From NCBI RefSeq assembly GCF_013185915.1, contig NZ_JAAZUH010000002.1, forward strand, positions 744,001 through 808,000: a stretch of 64,000 nt of DNA. The letters run 5' to 3'. Under the pieces are notes generated by a model, which saw only the letters and a list, made by a program, of their open reading frames with translations, had not been told where the DNA came from and did no database searches. Each line of letters starts with the position of its first letter. The stretch's first letter is position 1. Source of the DNA: Stenotrophomonas bentonitica (GTDB lineage: Bacteria > Pseudomonadota > Gammaproteobacteria > Xanthomonadales > Xanthomonadaceae). Of the stretch, positions 1-8,461 are shown in pieces. The position numbers were made by a program, and so were the translations under genes.

Positions 1-1
1 C

Positions 2-514
2 AAGGGCATCGTCGCCTCGTCGGCGGCGCTGGCGGTGCTGCTGCAGGAAGGCATCGGCGACACCATCCGCATTTCGCTGACCCCCGAACCGGGCCAGTCG
101 CGCACTGCCGAAGTAATCGTCGCCCAGGAACTGCTGCAGACCACCGGCCAGCGCGCCTTCACCCCGCTGGTCACGGCATGCCCGGGCTGCGGCCGCACCA
201 CCTCCGAGTTCTTCCAGGAACTGGCCAAGGTCGTGCAGAACCATGTGCGCGAAAAAATGCCGATGTGGAAGATCAACAACCCGGGCGCCGAGAGCATGAC
301 GCTTGCGGTGATGGGCTGCGTGGTCAACGGCCCCGGTGAATCGCGCCACGCCAACATCGGCATCTCCCTGCCGGGTACCGGCGAAGCGCCTTCGGCCCCG
401 GTGTTCGTGGACGGCGAAAAGTCCGTCACCCTGCGCGGCGAGAACATCGCCCAGGAATTCGTGGAACTGATCGACGCCTACGTCGAACGTACCTATGTCC
501 GAAACGCCGGATAA
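2..514 (+). CDS. ispG: 4-hydroxy-3-methylbut-2-enyl diphosphate synthase (IspG/GcpE), C-terminal part
   Basis: The reading frame is open from the left edge, so only the last ~170 codons are present. IspG reduces methylerythritol cyclodiphosphate to HMBPP in the MEP isoprenoid pathway, using a [4Fe-4S] cluster. The visible piece has the family's cluster-binding cysteines: CPGCGRTT, then the [10 protein letters not shown] block. A typical tail follows ([20 protein letters not shown]). The stop is TAA. The 3' end overlaps the next gene by 20 nt. The missing N-terminus is due to the window edge and is not a gene defect. Confidence 0.95.
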   Translation, partial: KGIVASSAALAVLLQEGIGDTIRISLTPEPGQSRTAEVIVAQELLQTTGQRAFTPLVTACPGCGRTTSEFFQELAKVVQNHVREKMPMWKINNPGAESMTLAVMGCVVNGPGESRHANIGISLPGTGEAPSAPVFVDGEKSVTLRGENIAQEFVELIDAYVERTYVRNAG

Positions 515-1202
515 GCCGCCAGTGATGGCGGCGCCGGAAGCGGCCGCCGGCTTCCGTCACTGGATGGCGCGCAACGCCTGGCGCTTCTTCCTGCTGTTCG
601 CCGGCGTGCTGCTGCCACTGGCCGGCTTCGTCGCGCTGGCCGAAGAAGTGCACGAGCTGGAAGCCTTCTATTTCGATGCCCCGCTGCTGTGGCGCATGCA
701 CGACGTGGCCCGGCCCGGGCTGGACGCCGCCTTCGTGCTGGTCTCGAAGATCGGCTACCAGTGGGGCGTGATTCCCGGCGACATCCTGATCGTGCTGGCC
801 CTGCTGCTGTACCGGCGCTGGCGCGAGGCCAGCTTCGCGGCGATCAGCTTTGCCGGCTCGGCGCTGCTCAACATCGGCAGCAAGCAGTTCTTCCAGCGCG
901 ACCGGCCGACCCTGTGGGAGTCGATCGCCCCGGAAAGCACCTACAGTTTCCCCAGTGGCCACGCCATGGGCTCGATGACCCTGGCCGCGGTGCTGGTCCT
1001 GCTGGCCTGGAACACCCGCTGGCGCTGGCCGGCCGTGGCGTTCGGCGTGCTGTTTGCCGGCTCGGTCAGCCTCTCGCGGGTCTACCTGGGCGTGCATTAC
1101 CCCTCCGACATCCTGGCCGGGTGGTGTGCCGCGCTGGTTTGGGTGGTAGGGTGCTTCCTGGTGATGTTCCGCCGCCGCCATCCCTGGCGCCGCCGGAACT
1201 GA
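495..1202 (+). CDS. PAP2-family membrane phosphatase
   Basis: A 235-residue integral membrane protein with several hydrophobic helices. It has the three PAP2 (type 2 phosphatidic acid phosphatase) motifs in order: KQFFQRDRP (K-x6-RP type), PSGH, and [12 protein letters not shown] (SR-x5-H-x3-D). This family removes phosphate from lipid phosphates such as undecaprenyl diphosphate, phosphatidate or lipid A at the periplasmic membrane face. The substrate cannot be told from sequence. The ATG lies inside the end of ispG (20-nt overlap), which suggests cotranscription and perhaps coupling of isoprenoid supply to lipid-carrier recycling; that link is inference. Confidence 0.9.
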   Translation: MSETPDKPPVMAAPEAAAGFRHWMARNAWRFFLLFAGVLLPLAGFVALAEEVHELEAFYFDAPLLWRMHDVARPGLDAAFVLVSKIGYQWGVIPGDILIVLALLLYRRWREASFAAISFAGSALLNIGSKQFFQRDRPTLWESIAPESTYSFPSGHAMGSMTLAAVLVLLAWNTRWRWPAVAFGVLFAGSVSLSRVYLGVHYPSDILAGWCAALVWVVGCFLVMFRRRHPWRRRN

Positions 1203-1426
1203 CACCCGCCCGCAGGGAACGGGCTGCAAGCGGCAACGGTTTCCGCGGACTTCGATAGGCCCGGTATACCGAAAAGGCCCGGCTTGAAAGACGGCGTCTT
1301 GGGTAATGCACTTCGTATGTGATGTGGGCATCAGAACGCGCTGATGGGGAGCGAACTTCCTTGTTATCGCAGGACCCCGGGGCTAGGCTTGCCCCGGATT
1401 GCAGCGTTTGGAACAGGGTGGGTGGG

Positions 1427-2074
1427 ATGACGATTCGAGTGTATCTGGTGGACGACCACGCGCTGGTGCGTACCGGCATGAAGATGATCCTGTCGAACGA
1501 GACAGACATCGAAGTAGTGGGTGAGGCCGAATCCGGCGAAGATGCCCTGCCGGAGATCCGCAAGCTGCGCCCCGACGTGGTGCTGTGCGACCTGCACCTG
1601 CCCGGCGTGAGCGGCATGGAAGTGACCGAACGCGTGATCCGTGGCGACCACGGCACCCGCGTGGTGATCGTCTCCGTGCTCGAAGACGGCCCCATGCCCA
1701 AGCGCCTGCTCGAAGCCGGCGCCTCCGGTTACATCGGCAAGGCCTGCGACGCCCAGGAACTGCTGCGCGCCGTACGCGACGCCGCCCTCGGCCGCCGCTA
1801 CCTGGGCAGCAGCATCGCCCAGAACCTGGCCCTGTCCAACGTCGAAGGCAGCCAGTCCCCGTTCGACAGCCTCTCCCCGCGCGAACTCGAAGTCGCCCTC
1901 CTGCTGACCCAGGGCCTGCGCCAGGAAGACATCGCCAAGCGCCTGAGCCTGAGCGCCAAAACGGTGAACACCCACAAGGCGCGGTTGTTCGAGAAGATGG
2001 GCATCCACGACAACATCGCGTTGGCCCGCATGGCCAGCCAATATGGATTGGTGGACCCGGCGCGACCCATGTAA
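1427..2074 (+). CDS. NarL/FixJ-type response regulator, GacA/UvrY-like
   Basis: A 215-residue two-domain regulator. Residues ~1-120 form a receiver domain (VDDHALVR acidic pocket, phospho-acceptor Asp in LCDLHLPG, conserved Lys in GYIGKA). Residues ~145-210 form a LuxR-type HTH (LSPRELEVALLLTQG, then AKRLSLSAKTVNTHKARL). The sequence resembles the GacA/UvrY/SirA group, which controls small-RNA/CsrA regulation when paired with a BarA/GacS sensor. No kinase gene is nearby. The ATG at 1427 was chosen because the receiver domain starts right after it; upstream in-frame codons (from 1319) encode no recognisable domain. Confidence 0.85.
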   Translation: MTIRVYLVDDHALVRTGMKMILSNETDIEVVGEAESGEDALPEIRKLRPDVVLCDLHLPGVSGMEVTERVIRGDHGTRVVIVSVLEDGPMPKRLLEAGASGYIGKACDAQELLRAVRDAALGRRYLGSSIAQNLALSNVEGSQSPFDSLSPRELEVALLLTQGLRQEDIAKRLSLSAKTVNTHKARLFEKMGIHDNIALARMASQYGLVDPARPM

Positions 2075-2093
2075 ACGTCGCAGGACCGCCCAG

Positions 2094-2124
2094 AAAAAAT
2101 GCCCGGAAAAGTCCGGGCATTTTT
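2094..2124. terminator. Bidirectional rho-independent terminator
   Basis: Perfect stem AATGCCCGGA / TCCGGGCATT with loop AAAG, flanked by A-run and T-run on the two sides. It works for both convergent genes: the response regulator (plus) and eda (minus). Confidence 0.9.
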
Positions 2125-2145
2125 CGTTACGCCGGAAATGGGGCG

Positions 2146-2805
2146 TCAATGCGACCGGACGCGCGCCACGATCTTCGCCGCCTGCGCCGCGCTCTCGCGC
2201 ACCTTGTCCCATTCGCCGTTTTCGATCCAGTTGTTCGGCACCATCCACGACCCGCCGATGCAGACCACGTTCTTCTGCTCCAGGTACTCGGCCGCCGTGG
2301 TTTCCGTGATGCCGCCGGTCGGGCACAGCTTCAGGTCCGGAATCGGACCGGCCAGGCCCTTGATCATCGCCAGCCCACCCACCGCCGACGCCGGGAACAG
2401 CTTGCACACCCGGAACCCGCGCGCATACAGCGCCAGCATCTCCGTCGGCGTCCCCGCACCCGGCACCACCGGCAGCGGCGCCGCCGCCAGCGCATCGGCC
2501 ATGTGCGCCGGCGTACCCGGCGTCACCAGGAAATCCGCGCCCGCATCAATGGCCTGCTGCATCTGCTCCACCGTCAGCACCGTGCCCGCACCCACCACCA
2601 CATCCGGCAGCTCGCGCTTGAGCATCGCCAACGCCTCCATGGCCACCGGCGTACGCAGCGTCAGCTCGATGGCCGGCAGGCCGCCTTCGAGAAGCGCAGC
2701 GCTGACCGCGCGGGCCTGGTCCAGCGTGTGAACGGTAACGACCGGCAGGATGCCAGCAGCAAGCAGAAGAGATTCAGCGCGTTTCTGATGTTCAGCAATA
2801 GACAT
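2146..2805 (-). CDS. eda: 2-dehydro-3-deoxy-phosphogluconate (KDPG) aldolase
   Basis: A 219-residue class I aldolase that cleaves KDPG to pyruvate and glyceraldehyde 3-phosphate, the last step of the Entner-Doudoroff pathway. Visible family features are GILPVVTVHTL, EGGLPAIELTLRTP with the conserved Glu, GAGTVLT, the Schiff-base Lys in RVCKLFPAS, and LCPTGGIT. The ATG at 2805 starts a typical N-terminus (MSIAEHQKRAE). The longer frame upstream runs through a palindromic repeat and is not likely coding. It is the promoter-distal gene of the zwf operon, separated from edd by 197 bp that hold a large hairpin. Confidence 0.95.
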   Translation of the reverse strand: MSIAEHQKRAESLLLAAGILPVVTVHTLDQARAVSAALLEGGLPAIELTLRTPVAMEALAMLKRELPDVVVGAGTVLTVEQMQQAIDAGADFLVTPGTPAHMADALAAAPLPVVPGAGTPTEMLALYARGFRVCKLFPASAVGGLAMIKGLAGPIPDLKLCPTGGITETTAAEYLEQKNVVCIGGSWMVPNNWIENGEWDKVRESAAQAAKIVARVRSH

Positions 2806-2850
2806 GATTTTTCCCGATTCGCCGACGCCAACGAGGCGCCGAAATGTGTG

Positions 2851-2964
2851 GTGAGGCGGCGGCGGGGGCCTCCGTAGCGACGCTAGAAAACATGGATGTT
2901 TTCTAGCAGCCCCCATGGATGGGTTCACGGCGTGTCGCGGAGGAGGCCCCCGCCGTCGCCTCAC
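2851..2964. repeat. Composite nested palindrome between edd and eda
   Basis: Outer arms 2851-2874 and 2938-2964 are near-perfect inverted repeats (GTGAGGCG... and ...CGCCTCAC). They enclose an inner perfect 11-bp inverted repeat, CTAGAAAACAT (2883-2893) and its complement (2896-2906), with only GG between. A GTAG tetramer lies at 2874-2877. The block looks like a REP-type composite. In the edd-eda mRNA it would fold into one long structure. No T-run follows, so it is probably a processing or stability element rather than a terminator (inference). Confidence 0.75.
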
Positions 2965-3002
2965 ATCAGGCGAAACCCACCGCAGCCGTTGGCGCAGACC
3001 CG

Positions 3003-4919
3003 TCAGGCGTCCTTGGCCTCATGCGGCGCAAGCGCTGCAGCAGCGTCATGCCCCAGCTCGTACTCCGCATCGTAATTCCAGACATCGCCATCGTCGGTAG
3101 CCGGACCGCACGAGATCGAAATCGCGCCCTGGTCGGCCGGACCCACCAGACGGCGGTTCATCGCGAACAGATTGCGGCCCAGATCGTGCGCCGCCGGCGC
3201 CGTGTTCGGCGCCAGCTCGCGCGCTGCCCACTCCGCCGCATCCACCAGCACCTCCAGCGTGCCCGCTTCACCATCCAGACGGATCATGTCGCCTTCCCGC
3301 ATGCGCGCCAGCGGACCGCCACGCGACGCCTCCGGCGTCATGTGGATCGCCGCCGGGAACTTGCCCGACGCGCCCGACAGACGACCATCGGTCACCAGCG
3401 CCACACGCCGCCCCTGGTTCTGCAACAGCCCCAGCAGCGGCGCCAGCGAATGCAGCTCCGGCATCCCGTTCGCACGCGGCCCCTGGTAACGCACCACCGC
3501 CACGAAATCCTGCGGCAGCAAGCCCGCCGCGTGCAGCTTGTTCAACACCTGCGGCGCATCCACCACCACCGCCGGCGCCTCGATCGTCCGGTACTGCGGC
3601 TTCACCGCCGACAGCTTGATCAGCGAACGGCCCAGATTGCCGCGCAGCAGCCGCAGCCCGCCCTGTGCCTCGAACGGCTCCGCCACCCCGCGCACCACCT
3701 CAAGGTCCGCACTTTCCGCGATCCCCTCGATCCAGGTCAGCCCACCCTCGCGCAGCGCCGGATCCTGCGTGTACTGCCGCATTCCGCCCTCGGCCACCGT
3801 CACCAGGTCCGCATGCATCAGCCCCGCATCCATCAGCTCCCGGAACACGAACGCCGTTCCGCCCGCCGCCGCGAAACGGTTCACGTCCGCCTCCCCGTTC
3901 GGGTACACCCGCGCCAGCAGCGGCACCAGCTGCGACAGCTGGTCCATGTCGTCCCACGTCAGCACGATGCCCGCCGCCCGCGCCACCGCGATCCAGTGGA
4001 TCGTGTGGTTGGTCGAACCGCCCGTCGCCATCAGCGTCACCACCGCATTGACGATCGCCCGCTCGTCGATCAACCGCCCCAGCGGACGGAAATCGTCGCC
4101 CAGCGCACTGATCTCCAGCGCCCGCGCCGCCGCATGCCGCGTCAGCGCATCGCGCAGCGGCGTCTCCGGATTCACGAACGACGCGCCCGGCAACTGCACC
4201 CCCATCGCCTCCAGCAGCGTCTGGTTCGAATTGGCCGTCCCGTAGAACGTGCACGTACCCACCCCGTGATACGACGCCGACTCCGCCTCCAGCAGCTCCT
4301 CGCGCGTCGCCTGGCCCGCCGCGTAACGCTCGCGCACCTCCGCCTTCTGCTTGTTCGGAATGCCCGGCGTCATCGGACCGGCCGGCAGGAAGATCGCCGG
4401 CAGATGGCCGAACGCCAGCGCCCCGATCAACAGCCCCGGCACGATCTTGTCGCACACACCCAGGTAGACCGTGCTGTCGAACATGTCATGGCTCAGCCCG
4501 ATCGCCGTCGACTGCGCGATCACATCGCGCGAGAACAGCGACAGCTCCATCCCCCCGCGACCCTGCGTGACACCGTCGCACATCGCCGGCACGCCACCGG
4601 CCACCTGCGCCGTCGCACCCAGCGAACGCGCCGTCTCGCGCAGGATTTCCGGGTAATGCTCGAACGGCTGGTGCGCCGACAGCATGTCGTTGTACGCCGT
4701 GATGATGCCCAGGTTGGGCGTCACGCCGCCGCGCAGGCGGCTCTTGTCGGTCGGCCCGCACGCAGCGAAACCGTGCGCCAGGTTGCCGCAGCTCAGCCGC
4801 GAACGGAACGGACCATCGCGCAGCGCAGCGTCGATACCGGCCAGGTACGCCGCGCGCGACGCAGCGCTGCGCTTGAAGATCCGCTCGGTGATGGCATGAA
4901 GGGTGGGGTGCAGGCTCAT
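3003..4919 (-). CDS. edd: Phosphogluconate dehydratase
   Basis: A 638-residue IlvD/Edd-family [4Fe-4S] dehydratase converting 6-phosphogluconate to KDPG. Typical blocks are [30 protein letters not shown] (cluster Cys), [13 protein letters not shown] (cluster Cys), [13 protein letters not shown] (cluster Cys) and [17 protein letters not shown] near the C-terminus. The length is normal for Edd and longer than IlvD. It starts 49 bp after the pgl stop in the zwf-glk-pgl-edd-eda operon. With eda it forms the Entner-Doudoroff-specific pair. Confidence 0.97.
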   Translation of the reverse strand: MSLHPTLHAITERIFKRSAASRAAYLAGIDAALRDGPFRSRLSCGNLAHGFAACGPTDKSRLRGGVTPNLGIITAYNDMLSAHQPFEHYPEILRETARSLGATAQVAGGVPAMCDGVTQGRGGMELSLFSRDVIAQSTAIGLSHDMFDSTVYLGVCDKIVPGLLIGALAFGHLPAIFLPAGPMTPGIPNKQKAEVRERYAAGQATREELLEAESASYHGVGTCTFYGTANSNQTLLEAMGVQLPGASFVNPETPLRDALTRHAAARALEISALGDDFRPLGRLIDERAIVNAVVTLMATGGSTNHTIHWIAVARAAGIVLTWDDMDQLSQLVPLLARVYPNGEADVNRFAAAGGTAFVFRELMDAGLMHADLVTVAEGGMRQYTQDPALREGGLTWIEGIAESADLEVVRGVAEPFEAQGGLRLLRGNLGRSLIKLSAVKPQYRTIEAPAVVVDAPQVLNKLHAAGLLPQDFVAVVRYQGPRANGMPELHSLAPLLGLLQNQGRRVALVTDGRLSGASGKFPAAIHMTPEASRGGPLARMREGDMIRLDGEAGTLEVLVDAAEWAARELAPNTAPAAHDLGRNLFAMNRRLVGPADQGAISISCGPATDDGDVWNYDAEYELGHDAAAALAPHEAKDA

Positions 4920-4968
4920 TGGCTACTACCGGCTATGAGTGAGGCGAAAAGGAATACGCGGCATGCCG

Positions 4969-5691
4969 TCAATCGCACCAGTGGATGCGCAGCTTGGGAC
5001 CGTCGATATCGATCGCGTTGAGGATGGGATACAGCTGTGCGTTGTTGCTTTCCAGCGCCTGCTTCAGCACTTCCAGCTTCTGCTTGCCACGCAGCAGCAA
5101 CAGGCGCTGGCGGCACGTGCGCAGTCCGCGCGGGGTGAGCGTGATGCGCAGCGGCCACTGGTTCGCGCCCGGGCACCCGGTCGCATCCAGTGCCGCGTAG
5201 GGCAGGGTGCTTTCCAGCGCCTTCGCCAGGTCGCGCGAACCCGGGAACAGTGAGGCCGTGTGCCCGTCGTTGCCCATGCCCAGAACCGCGACGCTGGGCG
5301 CCTGGTTGTGCTGGGCCTGCAGGTTGGCCGCGTACACGCACTCCGGCAGCGGCTTGCCGACCCGCACCAGCGGATCGAAGTGTGCGCCTTCGGCGCGCTT
5401 GAGCAGGTTCTCGCGCACCAGCCATGCATTGCTGTCGCTGTCCTGCGGCGAAAGCCAGCGCTCATCGACCAGGCTGACTTCCACCCGGTCCCACTGCACA
5501 TCCAGCTCGGCCAGCGCCTGGTACACCGGTGCCGGCGTCGAGCCACCGGACAGCAGCATGCGCGCGCGGCCGGTTTCCTCGATGTCGTGGTTGAGGATCT
5601 GCGCCATTTCCGCAGCGACCACCTCGATCCACGCGTCGGCTTCGCCATGCCGGATGAAGGTGAAACGATTGGAGTTTTCCAGCGAATTCAT
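4969..5691 (-). CDS. pgl: 6-phosphogluconolactonase
   Basis: A 240-residue member of the NagB/SOL-type lactonase family, hydrolysing 6-phosphogluconolactone to 6-phosphogluconate between Zwf and Edd. Visible motifs are LLSGGSTPAPVYQAL, VSLVDERWLSPQDSDSNA and VLGMGNDGHTASLFPGS. The ATG at 5691 overlaps the glk stop by 4 nt (ATGA), which fixes the start and implies translational coupling. The longer open frame upstream is an overlap with glk and not part of this protein. Confidence 0.95.
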   Translation of the reverse strand: MNSLENSNRFTFIRHGEADAWIEVVAAEMAQILNHDIEETGRARMLLSGGSTPAPVYQALAELDVQWDRVEVSLVDERWLSPQDSDSNAWLVRENLLKRAEGAHFDPLVRVGKPLPECVYAANLQAQHNQAPSVAVLGMGNDGHTASLFPGSRDLAKALESTLPYAALDATGCPGANQWPLRITLTPRGLRTCRQRLLLLRGKQKLEVLKQALESNNAQLYPILNAIDIDGPKLRIHWCD

Positions 5692-6695
5692 GCGGCGCCT
5701 CCTGGCAGGTCGCGTTCGAGATCGGCGGCATAGGCGGCTGCGCCCAGCAGCCCGGCATGCGGATGCATCACCGCCAGCGACGGCACCCGCGCCATGATCG
5801 AAGAGAACCGGCCCTTGTGTTCGAAGCGCTGGCGGAACCCCGAATGCTGCAGCGAATCGAGCATCTTCGGCACCAGCCCGCCGGTCAGGAACACGCCGTC
5901 CCAGGCGCCCTGGATCAGCACCAGGTCGCCCGCGATCGCGCCGAAGACCGCGCAGAACACATCCACCGTGCGCATCGCCTGCGGGTCGCCGTGAAGCGCA
6001 CGCGCAGTGACGTCCACCGGCTGCAGCTGGCCCGGATCGACATCGGCCATTTCGCACACCGCGCGATGGATGTTGACCAGGCCCGGACCGCAGATCAGGC
6101 GTTCATTGGAGACCCGCCCGAACTGTTCGGACAGGATTTCCAGGATCCGGATTTCCTCCGGCGTACCCGGCGGGAAGCTGACATGGCCGCCCTCGGTTTC
6201 CAGCGGGTAGCAGCGGCCGTGGCGCAGGATCAGCCCGCCCACGCCCAGCCCGGTGCCCGGGCCGATCACCGCATAGTTGCGCGGCTGGCCCGGCTTGCCC
6301 GGCACCCACGCCGCGCCGCCGACCTGGACCACGTCCTGCGGCTGCAGCAGCGAGATCGCCATCGCCTGCGCGGCGAAATCGTTGATCAGGTGCAGCTCGG
6401 TGAAGCCCAGCATCTGCGCGGTGCGCATCCGCGAGATCACCCACGGATGGTTGGTGATGCGCGCTTCATCGCCATCGACGCGGCCGGCCACGGCGAACAC
6501 GCCGCGCTGCGCTTCCGCACCGATCTGCTCCAGGTAATGCCGCGCCGCTTCGCCCAGCGAGGGGAAGTCGGCCACCACGAATTCGCGGATGCTGTCGTTG
6601 ATCAGCGGCGCGGCCAGGCTGGTGTCGGCCAGCGCGAAGCGGGCGTTGGTACCGCCGATATCGGCGACCAGCGCCGGTTGGGTCGACACCGTCAT
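5688..6695 (-). CDS. glk: Glucokinase
   Basis: A 335-residue ATP-dependent glucokinase of the bacterial Glk family, making glucose 6-phosphate for Zwf. It has the N-terminal phosphate-binding loop LVADIGGTNARFAL, the glucose-binding block HLINDFAAQAMA, VIGPGTGLGVGGL, and the sugar/Zn-proximal EGGHVSFPPGTPEE. The C-terminal GVFLTGGLVPKML matches the second ATP loop. The start at 6695 overlaps the zwf stop by 4 nt. Upstream in-frame residues belong to a shadow of zwf. Confidence 0.95.
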   Translation of the reverse strand: MTVSTQPALVADIGGTNARFALADTSLAAPLINDSIREFVVADFPSLGEAARHYLEQIGAEAQRGVFAVAGRVDGDEARITNHPWVISRMRTAQMLGFTELHLINDFAAQAMAISLLQPQDVVQVGGAAWVPGKPGQPRNYAVIGPGTGLGVGGLILRHGRCYPLETEGGHVSFPPGTPEEIRILEILSEQFGRVSNERLICGPGLVNIHRAVCEMADVDPGQLQPVDVTARALHGDPQAMRTVDVFCAVFGAIAGDLVLIQGAWDGVFLTGGLVPKMLDSLQHSGFRQRFEHKGRFSSIMARVPSLAVMHPHAGLLGAAAYAADLERDLPGGAA

Positions 6696-8131
6696 GCCGG
6701 ATCCTTGCGGGCGGCGTCGGCGTTCACGTCGGCAGGCAGGAAGCCGAAGGCCTGTTCCGGGCCCCACTCACCGGCCGGATACGGCTGCAGCGGCAGGTCC
6801 GCCGCCTTCCACGCATCGCTGACGCTGTCGATCCAGGCCCAGGCCGCGCGCACTTCGTCGTCGCGCACGAACAGCGCGTGGTTGCCGTTGAACGCATCTA
6901 GGAACAGGCGCTCATAGGCGATGCGGCGATGCAGGCCGGTCGGCACCGACAGTTCCAGTTCCAGCGGGTGCAGTTCCAGCGCGCCCCATTCCGGGCCGGC
7001 CAGGCTGCTCATCAGGCCCAACTCGATGTTTTCCTGCGGCTGCAGCTGGAAGGTGATGCGGTTGGGCGTGGCATTGCCGCGGTCCGGGCGCTCGAACAGC
7101 CAGTGCGTGACCGGCTTGAGCGTGACCACCACGCGGCTGGTGCGTTCGGCCAGGCGCTTGCCGGTGACCAGGTGGAACGGCACCCCGGACCAGCGCCAGT
7201 TGTCGATGTGCGCGGTGACACCCACGAAGGTTTCCACGTCGCTGCCTTCCGGCGGCTGGTAAGCCTGCGCCGGCTGGCCGTTGATGGTGCCGGCGGTGTA
7301 GCGGCCACGCACGCTGTCGCGCGCGGCGTGCTTTGCATCCAGCGGGCGCAGTGCGCGCAGCACCTTGACCTTCTCGTCGCGGATGCGGTCGGCTTCAAGC
7401 GACGCCGGCGGCTCCATCGCCACCAGGCACAGCAGCTGCAGGATGTGGCTCTGGACCATGTCGCGCAGCGCGCCCGAGCGTGCGTAGTAGGCATCGCGGC
7501 CATCCACGCCTTCGCTCTCGGCGACCAGGATGTGCACCGACTCGATGTAGTTGCGGTTCCACACCGCCTCCAGCAGCGTGTTGCCGAAGCGCAGCGCGAT
7601 CAGGTTCTGCACCGCGGCCTTGCCCAGGTAATGGTCCAGGCGGAATACGCGGTCTTCGTCGATCCACTGGCCGATGGTGGTCAGGATCTGCTGCGCGCTC
7701 TCGCTGTCGCTGCCGATCGGCTTTTCCAGCATCAACCGGTGCGGTGCGGCGAGTGCGCCGCCCAGGGCCAGGCCTTCGCAGGTGGAGATGTACAGGCCCG
7801 GCGGAATGGCCAGATAGCTCACGCAGTTGCCGTGCACCAGGTCGCGCACCGAGTCGGCCACCGACTGCGCGTCGCGCAGGTCGACCGAACGGTAATCGAT
7901 GCGATCCAGCAGCGACTGGATGTCGTCCTGGCTGGCGCTAGGCATCGCCTGCTGCAGGCGCGGGCGCAGGATGTCGCGGAACGCGTCGGTGTCATGCGCG
8001 GACAACGCCAGTGCGCGGATCTTGAAGTTTTCCGCCAGCAGGCCGTCGCCAAGGAGGCGCAGCAGCGAGGGGAACAGATAGCGCTGGGCGAGGTCGCCGG
8101 TGGCGCCGAACAGGAAGAGGGTGTCGTGCAT
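6692..8131 (-). CDS. zwf: Glucose-6-phosphate 1-dehydrogenase
   Basis: A 479-residue NADP(+)-linked dehydrogenase, the entry step of the Entner-Doudoroff/oxidative pentose phosphate route. It has the nucleotide loop LFGATGDLAQRYLFPSL, the substrate/catalytic block FRLDHYLGK, and C-terminal family blocks (YERLFLDAFNGNHALFVR, then EVRAAWAWIDSV). It is the first gene of a minus-strand operon zwf-glk-pgl-edd-eda with 4-nt overlaps at the first two junctions. The ATG at 8131 gives the usual MHDTLFLFGATGD start; an in-frame ATG at 8158 is possible and would add nine residues. Confidence 0.95.
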   Translation of the reverse strand: MHDTLFLFGATGDLAQRYLFPSLLRLLGDGLLAENFKIRALALSAHDTDAFRDILRPRLQQAMPSASQDDIQSLLDRIDYRSVDLRDAQSVADSVRDLVHGNCVSYLAIPPGLYISTCEGLALGGALAAPHRLMLEKPIGSDSESAQQILTTIGQWIDEDRVFRLDHYLGKAAVQNLIALRFGNTLLEAVWNRNYIESVHILVAESEGVDGRDAYYARSGALRDMVQSHILQLLCLVAMEPPASLEADRIRDEKVKVLRALRPLDAKHAARDSVRGRYTAGTINGQPAQAYQPPEGSDVETFVGVTAHIDNWRWSGVPFHLVTGKRLAERTSRVVVTLKPVTHWLFERPDRGNATPNRITFQLQPQENIELGLMSSLAGPEWGALELHPLELELSVPTGLHRRIAYERLFLDAFNGNHALFVRDDEVRAAWAWIDSVSDAWKAADLPLQPYPAGEWGPEQAFGFLPADVNADAARKDPA

Positions 8132-8461
8132 CGCTCGAGTTTCAGATCCGGGTGACATCGTTGTCAATCGCTTCTCGTCTATGTTCTCGGGGGTCCCGCG
8201 GGGCGCGATGTCCGGTTGCTGCTTTGCAACATGAACAGGCGCGTACCCGCTCATCATGGGGCATGTCACGGGCAGAGTGCGACGTGGTCATGACCGACCA
8301 TTGGATACTGCCACGTGAAAACGTTTACATGGCAGAATGAGCAGACTGTATTCGATTGCAGTGGTCGCCGTCATGCGGCACCACGCCATCGACCTGCCAT
8401 CGGGAGGGCCGACGGCAGTTCCGCACAACAGCCCGGCAGCGGGCGGACTGGAATGGGTGAT
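8132..8461. promoter_or_regulatory. Divergent control region between zwf operon and ABC ATPase gene
   Basis: About 330 bp without a convincing gene. It must hold the promoters of the Entner-Doudoroff operon (leftward) and of the ATPase gene (rightward). The clearest signal is a LacI-type palindrome, listed separately. In-frame extensions of both neighbours exist but show no family similarity. No terminator or RNA gene was seen here. Confidence 0.6.
8316..8329. promoter_or_regulatory. LacI/GalR-type operator candidate
   Basis: TGAAAACGTTTACA is a 14-bp palindrome around a central CG, with one mismatched pair. This is the classic form of LacI-family operators. It is flanked by CTGCCA (8309-8314) and TGGCAG (8330-8335), which extend the dyad. 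Its place between zwf and a sugar-type ABC ATPase fits carbohydrate-responsive control. The regulator gene is not in the window. Confidence 0.55.

Noticed and set aside
2919..5021. A 700-codon plus-strand frame over edd
   Set aside because: Arg/His-rich shadow of phosphogluconate dehydratase.
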